This document shows positions 59,511 through 64,000 of a stretch of DNA of 64,000 nt, piece by piece. The number at the start of each line of letters is the position of its first letter. The stretch's first letter is position 1. The translations under genes were made by a program, and so were the position numbers. A model generated the notes under the pieces. The model made no database searches. It was not told the origin of the DNA and worked only from the letters and a program-made list of their open reading frames with translations. Origin of the DNA: Streptomyces sp. R41 (GTDB lineage Bacteria > Actinomycetota > Actinomycetes > Streptomycetales > Streptomycetaceae); the NCBI RefSeq assembly GCF_041053055.1, contig NZ_CP163443.1, forward strand, positions 3,534,001-3,598,000. Direction: 5' to 3'.

Positions 59511-60974
59511 ATGCCCGAGCTCAGCCCTCGTCACCGGATGCTGGTGCTCGCGATCTGCTGTATGAGCCTGCTGATCGTGAGCCTCGACAACACGGTTCTG
59601 AACGTCGCCCTGCCCTCGATGCAGAAGGAACTGCACGCGAGCGTGGCGGGCCTGCAGTGGACGATCGACGCGTACACCCTGGTGCTGGCCTCGCTGTTGA
59701 TGCTCGCGGGCTCGACCGCGGACCGCATCGGGCGGCGCAAGGTCTTCATGGCGGGCCTGATCATCTTCACGATCGGCTCGGTGCTCTGCTCCCTCGCCCC
59801 GAACCTCGACTCCCTCATCGCCTTCCGCATGGTGCAGGCGGTCGGCGGTTCGATGCTGAACCCGGTGGCGATGTCGATCATCACCAACACCTTCACGGAC
59901 CCGCGCGAGCGCGCCCGCGCGATCGGTGTGTGGGGCGGCGTGGTCGGCATCTCGATGGCTGCCGGGCCGCTGGTCGGCGGCCTGCTCGTGGACTCGGTCG
60001 GCTGGCGGTCGATCTTCTGGATCAACCTCCCGGTGGGCCTGGCCGCGCTCCTGCTCACCCTGCGCTACGTCCCCGAGTCCCGCGCGCCCAAGGCCCGCCG
60101 CCCCGACCCGGTCGGCCAGTTCCTCGTCATCGCCCTGCTCGGCTCGCTGACGTACGCGATCATCGAGGCGCCCAGCTCCGGCGCCCTGAAGACCCTCGCC
60201 TTCGGCGTGATCGCCGTCGCCGCGCTGCTCGGCCTGCTGCGTTACGAGCCCCGGCGCGCCGAACCCCTCATCGACCTGCGCTTCTTCCGCTCGGCGCCGT
60301 TCAGCGGGGCCACGGTCATCGCCATCAGCGCGTTCGCGGCGCTCAGCGGCTTCCTGTTCCTGTCGACGCTCTATCTGCAGAACGTCCGCGGCCTGGACGC
60401 GCTGCACGCGGGCCTGTGGATGCTGCCGATGGCGGCCATGTGCTTCGTGTGCGCGCCCGTGTCGGGCCGGCTGGTCGGCAGCCGCGGCCCGCGCTTCTCG
60501 CTCCTGGTCGCCGGGGTCGCGATGACCGCGAGCGGCATCCTCTTCGCCGCCTTCGAGGCCGAGACCTCGAACGCCACACTGGTCCTCGGTTACGTCCTCT
60601 TCGGCCTGGGCTTCGGCTTCGTGAACGCCCCCATCACCAACACCGCCGTCTCCGGCATGCCCCGCAGCCAGGCGGGCGTCGCCGCCGCCGTCGCCTCGAC
60701 CAGCCGCCAGATCGGCGGCACCCTCGGCGTCGCCGTGGTCGGCGCCGTGCTGGCCTCCGGAGTGGGGGCGTCGGCATACAAGGACACGTTCGTGTCGGCC
60801 GCCCGCCCCGGCTGGTGGATCATCGCCGGGTGCGGTCTGGCGGTCCTGGTCCTGGGCGCGCTGACCAGCGGACGCTGGGCACGCGGGACGGCCGTGCGGA
60901 CGGCGCAACAGCTGGAGTCCCCGGAGGTACGGGACCCGGTGGGCGTACGGGCCCAGGACGCACCCGCCGCCTAG
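59511..60974 (+). CDS. MFS transporter, DHA2 (14-TM) drug:H+ antiporter type
   Basis: A 487-residue membrane protein with about 14 hydrophobic segments. Motif D1-like LDNTVLNVALPSMQKEL in the first helix, motif A GSTADRIGRRKVF, and motif C-like GPLVGGLLVDSVGWRSIFWINLP identify the DHA2 antiporter family that exports drugs or dyes. Substrate unknown. ATG at 59511 follows GGTGGA. Upstream is an AT-richer stretch with TTAGTTAGACGCACTA that could be a MarR- or TetR-type site. The gene converges with the XRE regulator at 61034. Confidence 0.92.
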   Translation: MPELSPRHRMLVLAICCMSLLIVSLDNTVLNVALPSMQKELHASVAGLQWTIDAYTLVLASLLMLAGSTADRIGRRKVFMAGLIIFTIGSVLCSLAPNLDSLIAFRMVQAVGGSMLNPVAMSIITNTFTDPRERARAIGVWGGVVGISMAAGPLVGGLLVDSVGWRSIFWINLPVGLAALLLTLRYVPESRAPKARRPDPVGQFLVIALLGSLTYAIIEAPSSGALKTLAFGVIAVAALLGLLRYEPRRAEPLIDLRFFRSAPFSGATVIAISAFAALSGFLFLSTLYLQNVRGLDALHAGLWMLPMAAMCFVCAPVSGRLVGSRGPRFSLLVAGVAMTASGILFAAFEAETSNATLVLGYVLFGLGFGFVNAPITNTAVSGMPRSQAGVAAAVASTSRQIGGTLGVAVVGAVLASGVGASAYKDTFVSAARPGWWIIAGCGLAVLVLGALTSGRWARGTAVRTAQQLESPEVRDPVGVRAQDAPAA

Positions 60975-60986
60975 GCGATCACCACC

Positions 60987-61040
60987 GGCTCGACGGTCGC
61001 CGCCGGCTCGACGATCTGCGTCGGCTCGATGGTCTAGGCA
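60987..61040. repeat. 18-bp tandem repeat spanning the XRE stop codon
   Basis: Three units (60987, 61005, 61023) with the core GGCTCGAYG. Read leftward they continue the frame of the regulator beyond its stop as an xxVEPxx repeat and end at a second stop that overlaps the MFS stop. Confidence 0.85.
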
Positions 61041-61993
61041 GCCTCGGCCTCCGCCGTCAGCGCGCTCTCGTACAGCTGCTCCAAGCGCTCGCGGCTCTCC
61101 TCGTCCGTGGGGGCGTACGTCACCATCCGGGCGCCCATGTCGGGGGCCAGCCACAGGTCGGTGTGGTCGAGGGTGAGCAGCCCGACGTACGGGTTGAGGA
61201 ACTGCTTGGTCTTGCTGCGGGCGCCGCCGACCACCTCGTACCGCTCCCAGATCTCCCGGAATTCCGCCGACTCCGTCTTCAGCCGCTTGACCAGCATCTT
61301 CCAGGCAGGTTCACCGAGGTGTCCGGCCATCGAGGCGCGCAGCTTGGCGGCCATCATGCGCATGGTCTCGTCGAGGAGCACGATCGATTTGCGCCACTCC
61401 TCGTTCGTGTAGACGAGGATCATGCAGTTGCGGTCCTCGGGCGGTATGGCGTCGAGGTCGCTCATCATCAGGCGGGCGTACGTGCGGTTGTACGCGAGGA
61501 TGTCGTACCGGCTGTTCTGGATGCAGGCCGGGACCGGCTCCAGCTGGGTCAGCATCAGGCGCAGGGCCGGAGTGATGGTCGGGCACTGCGCGGCGGGCGA
61601 GGGGTCGATGGCGCCGGCCAGCTGGAAGAGGTGGGCGCGCTCGCTGGAGTCGAGGAGCAGGGTGCGGGCCAGGGCGTCGAGGACCTGCTCGGAGACCTGG
61701 ATGTCACGGGCCTGTTCGAGCCAGGTGTACCAGGTGACGCCGACGGCGGAGAGCTGCGCCACCTCCTCGCGGCGCAGGCCCGGGGTGCGTCGGCGGCGGC
61801 CACGGGGCAGTCCGACCTGCTCGGGCGTGATGCGTTCGCGGCGGTTGCGCAGGAAGGCGGCGAGCTCGTGCCGCCGGATCTCGCTGCCGCGGGGGGCAGC
61901 GGTGCCGTGCGGCTGCGGGGGCTCGGGGGTGCCCACCGGCGCCGACGTCGTGCCCGTCGGGGCAGGGCCGCTGGTCGTCGTCTCCTGCGCCAT
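61034..61993 (-). CDS. XRE-type regulator with MmyB-like ligand domain
   Basis: A 319-residue regulator. An N-terminal helix-turn-helix (RRHELAAFLRNRRERITPEQ, then TPGLRREEVAQLSAVGVTWY) is followed by an MmyB-like C-terminal domain with YDILAYNRTYARLM, RNCMILVYTNEEWRK and LLTLDHTDLWLAP. Members of this family often sit beside an SDR or MFS gene they control. Here the divergent MFS gene at 62104 is the likely target. I prefer ATG 61993 because GGAGG lies ten bases upstream; ATG 62002 is too close to it. Confidence 0.92.
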   Translation of the reverse strand: MAQETTTSGPAPTGTTSAPVGTPEPPQPHGTAAPRGSEIRRHELAAFLRNRRERITPEQVGLPRGRRRRTPGLRREEVAQLSAVGVTWYTWLEQARDIQVSEQVLDALARTLLLDSSERAHLFQLAGAIDPSPAAQCPTITPALRLMLTQLEPVPACIQNSRYDILAYNRTYARLMMSDLDAIPPEDRNCMILVYTNEEWRKSIVLLDETMRMMAAKLRASMAGHLGEPAWKMLVKRLKTESAEFREIWERYEVVGGARSKTKQFLNPYVGLLTLDHTDLWLAPDMGARMVTYAPTDEESRERLEQLYESALTAEAEAA

Positions 61994-62033
61994 GGTCGTC
62001 ATGCCTCCAGCCTGCCGCTCACCGGAACCTGTT

Positions 62034-62076
62034 TCCAGGTACTGCTTCTACCAGGATAAGAAGACTCTGGTACCAG
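62034..62076. promoter_or_regulatory. Candidate operator between divergent XRE and MFS genes
   Basis: CTGGTACCAG (62067-62076) is a perfect palindrome; ACCAG (62050-62054) and CCAGGTACTG (62035-62044) repeat parts of it. The sites fill the middle of the 110-bp divergent spacer. Confidence 0.5.
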
Positions 62077-62103
62077 CCTGAGGCCGGGAGAAGGCTGGAG
62101 CAC

Positions 62104-63534
62104 GTGACCGAAACCGGAACTATCACGACCCCAGTCCGTTCCCCTGTCGCACCACCCGTGCTCGGCGGCCTCGGACTCTTCACCGTGCTGCTCGGTGCGG
62201 CACTGCCGCTCATCGACTTCTTCATCGTCAACGTAGCCCTGCCGACCATCGGCCGTGACCTGAACGCGAGCGAGGCCGTCCTCGAACTCGTCGTCGCCGG
62301 CTACGGAGTCGCGTACGCCGTCCTGCTCGTCCTGGGCGGACGCCTCGGCGACCTCTTCGGGCGGCGTCAGTTCTTCCTCGGCGGCATGGCGGCCTTCGGC
62401 CTGACCTCGCTGGCGTGCGGGCTCGCGCCCACCGCCTGGACGCTGGTGGCGGCGCGTGTCGCGCAGGGCGCGGCATCCGCGGCGATGCTGCCGCAGGTGC
62501 TCGCCACCATCCAGTCGGCGACCGCGGGCCCGCGCCGTGCGAAGGCCATGGGTCTGTACGGGGCCACGGCCGGCCTGTCCATGGTGACCGGGCAGATCCT
62601 CGGCGGCGTCCTGGTCGCGGCGGACATCGCCGGTACCGGCTGGCGCGCGGTCTTCCTCGTCAACGTGCCCGTCGTGATCCTCGGCCTGATCCTGGCCGCG
62701 CGTGCCGTGCCCGAGACGCGCTCGCAGCGCCCGGAGCCGATCGACGCGCCGGGCACGGTACTGCTCGCGATCTCCCTGGTGACGCTCCTCGCCCCGCTGA
62801 CGGAGGGCAGGGCGGCGGGCTGGCCCCTGTGGACGTGGGTATCACTCGCTCTGTTCCCCGTCGCGGCGGCGGCGTTCTACTTCGTCGAACGCCGGGAGGA
62901 CCGCAGCGGCCGCACACCCCTGGTCCCGCCGAGCCTCTTCTCCCTGCTCTCCCTGCGCCGCGGCCTGGTGATGATCGTTCCGTTCTCGATCGGCTTCAGC
63001 GGGTTCATGTTCGTGATCGCGGTGGCGTTGCAGCGGGGTGCGGGCCTCGGTCCGGTGCCCGCGGGCCTGGCTCTCGCGCCCATGGCGGTCGTCTTCTTCG
63101 TCGTCTCCCTGTGCGGCCCCCGGCTGGTCGCCCGGTACGGCACCCGGATCGTCACCGTAGGCGGGCTGATCCAGGCGGTGGGCGTGGCCCTTCTGGTGGT
63201 GACCGCGTGGCGGTCCTGGCCGAACCTCGGAGTATGGGAGCTGGCGCCGGGCGCGGCGGTCGCGGGCGCGGGCCAGGCCCTCCAACTCCCCGTCATCTTC
63301 CGCATCATCCTCTCCGAGGTCCCGCCCGCCCGCGCCGGCGTCGGCAGCGGCGTCATGATCACCACCCAGCAGTCGGCCCTCGCCCTCGGCGTCGCCACCC
63401 TGGGCACCCTTTTCCTCTCCTTGGTACCGGGTCACGGCATGCAGGACGCCCTCGTGACAACCCTCCTGGTCCAGCTGGCGGGCGTGGCCCTGACGACGGC
63501 CTTGAGCCTGCGCCTGCCGCGCACGATCAGCTGA
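62104..63534 (+). CDS. MFS transporter, DHA2 type
   Basis: A 476-residue 14-TM transporter: LIDFFIVNVALPTIGRDL in the first helix, GGRLGDLFGRRQFF (motif A), and TGQILGGVLVAADIAGTGWR (motif C region). It resembles drug and metabolite exporters. It is divergent from the XRE regulator, with a shared operator-like spacer. The GTG start follows CTGGAG. It is only distantly similar to the MFS gene at 59511. Confidence 0.92.
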   Translation: MTETGTITTPVRSPVAPPVLGGLGLFTVLLGAALPLIDFFIVNVALPTIGRDLNASEAVLELVVAGYGVAYAVLLVLGGRLGDLFGRRQFFLGGMAAFGLTSLACGLAPTAWTLVAARVAQGAASAAMLPQVLATIQSATAGPRRAKAMGLYGATAGLSMVTGQILGGVLVAADIAGTGWRAVFLVNVPVVILGLILAARAVPETRSQRPEPIDAPGTVLLAISLVTLLAPLTEGRAAGWPLWTWVSLALFPVAAAAFYFVERREDRSGRTPLVPPSLFSLLSLRRGLVMIVPFSIGFSGFMFVIAVALQRGAGLGPVPAGLALAPMAVVFFVVSLCGPRLVARYGTRIVTVGGLIQAVGVALLVVTAWRSWPNLGVWELAPGAAVAGAGQALQLPVIFRIILSEVPPARAGVGSGVMITTQQSALALGVATLGTLFLSLVPGHGMQDALVTTLLVQLAGVALTTALSLRLPRTIS

Positions 63535-63596
63535 GCGCGCGGGCCGATCCCGGGCCGGGCGCAGGACGACCTCCCCGAGCGCGCCCCTCCCGCCGC

Positions 63597-64000
63597 CTAC
63601 GCGGGTGGAGCGACCAGCGTCTGCGACTGGTGCGCGCGGCGAAGGGCGTCCGTGACGAAGCCGTTCGTCTTCAGTTCCTCGACGAGGTCGCGGAGGAAGC
63701 GGACGGTCTCGGGGCGACGGGTCGTGGTCGTGCCGACCGCCTGGCGGATCTGCGTGAATCGGTCCTCGATCAGGCGGAGTTCGGGGTGCCGTGTGACGAA
63801 CTCGGTCATCGGCTGCCTGATGCCGGCGGCGACCTCCAGGCCCTCGGTGCGGAACACCTCGACTCCTTCCTCCCCGCGCACCACGCTCGCGTGCCGGAGG
63901 GTGCGGGAGAGGAAGAGGTCGTAGGCGGAACCGCGCTTCACACCGATCCGTACGCCGGGACGGTCCACGTCCGCGACGGTGGTGAGGTCCGAGTCACGGG
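63597..64000 (-). CDS. Solute-binding protein (SBP_bac_3) of an ABC transporter, 5' partial
   Basis: The C-terminal 134 residues of an extracellular solute-binding protein; the frame is open to the window edge. TTVADVDRPGVRIGVKRGSA is the hinge of amino-acid-type binding proteins, and the later HPELRLIEDRF, TTRRPETVRFLRDLVEEL and a terminal helix match family 3 (glutamate/cystine-like). The ligand cannot be named. Signal peptide and first lobe lie outside the window. The stop is 62 bp from the convergent MFS stop. Confidence 0.8.
   Translation of the reverse strand, partial: RDSDLTTVADVDRPGVRIGVKRGSAYDLFLSRTLRHASVVRGEEGVEVFRTEGLEVAAGIRQPMTEFVTRHPELRLIEDRFTQIRQAVGTTTTRRPETVRFLRDLVEELKTNGFVTDALRRAHQSQTLVAPPA

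Overview
The window looks like a piece of a Streptomyces (or close relative) chromosome. GC content and third-position G/C bias are very high, GTG starts are common, TTA codons are almost absent, and many genes are actinobacterial standards (HrdA-type sigma factor, DnaG, Dgt, a NirB/NirD operon, PpdK, DusB, class F sortase, ROK regulator). About 45 protein genes, three tRNA genes and two decayed genes are visible. The first and last genes run off the window.

Layout. 1-7.6 kb: the downstream part of an FxSxx-COOH (fxs) cyclophane RiPP locus: a radical SAM/SPASM maturase with a degenerate hydroxylase extension, an AAC(3)-like acetyltransferase, the TIR-like protein FxsC, and a very large ParA-like/TIR/NB-ARC/TPR protein. 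7.7-11.8 kb: hydrolase, two SDR oxidoreductases and a LysR regulator. 11.8-13.2 kb: a decayed stretch with remnants of a DUF2319-type hydrolase and a CPBP protease beside one CAU tRNA and two Asn tRNAs. 13.3-19.1 kb: YtxH-like protein, FGGY kinase and a heterodimeric ABC exporter. 19.2-26.3 kb: core leftward genes hrdA, dnaG, a ferredoxin-reductase-like flavoprotein, dgt and a sirohydrochlorin chelatase. 26.5-32 kb: SanA-like protein, assimilatory nitrate reductase and GH36 alpha-galactosidase. 32-39.2 kb: GGCT-like protein, CutA, secreted M4 protease, FGE-like protein, FMN reductase, an exported protein with class F sortase, and an HtrA-like protease. 39.2-42.6 kb: TauE/SafE permease and a sensor/kinase/response-regulator operon. 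42.8-47.1 kb: nitrite reductase operon. 47.1-48.7 kb: a TetR-SDR pair bracketed by direct repeats. 48.7-59.3 kb: SDR, ppdK, ROK regulator, two glycosidase-type genes and dusB. 59.5-64 kb: two MFS exporters around an XRE-type regulator, and a partial solute-binding protein.

How the genes fit together. Nitrate assimilation is spread over 20 kb: nitrate reductase (27.5 kb), siroheme nitrite reductase (42.9-47.1 kb) and a chelatase that could supply siroheme (25.4 kb). Candidate GlnR-type half-sites precede the first two. The fxs genes overlap or abut and should be cotranscribed. The two ABC genes overlap by one base and carry complementary degenerate motifs, as expected for an asymmetric heterodimer.

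The most unusual material is repeat structure not explained by genes. There is a 4 x 11 bp array plus a 14-bp palindrome before the ABC operon, and a 4 x 16 bp array before the TetR gene that shares the core ACYGATCG. A direct repeat including the stop codon brackets the TetR-SDR cassette. A glycosidase contains six in-frame 33-bp repeats. A dispersed intergenic hairpin family has been captured as the C-terminus of one protein. No CRISPR array, rRNA operon, transposase or prophage was seen. All functional calls come from reading motifs by eye; no database search was run.
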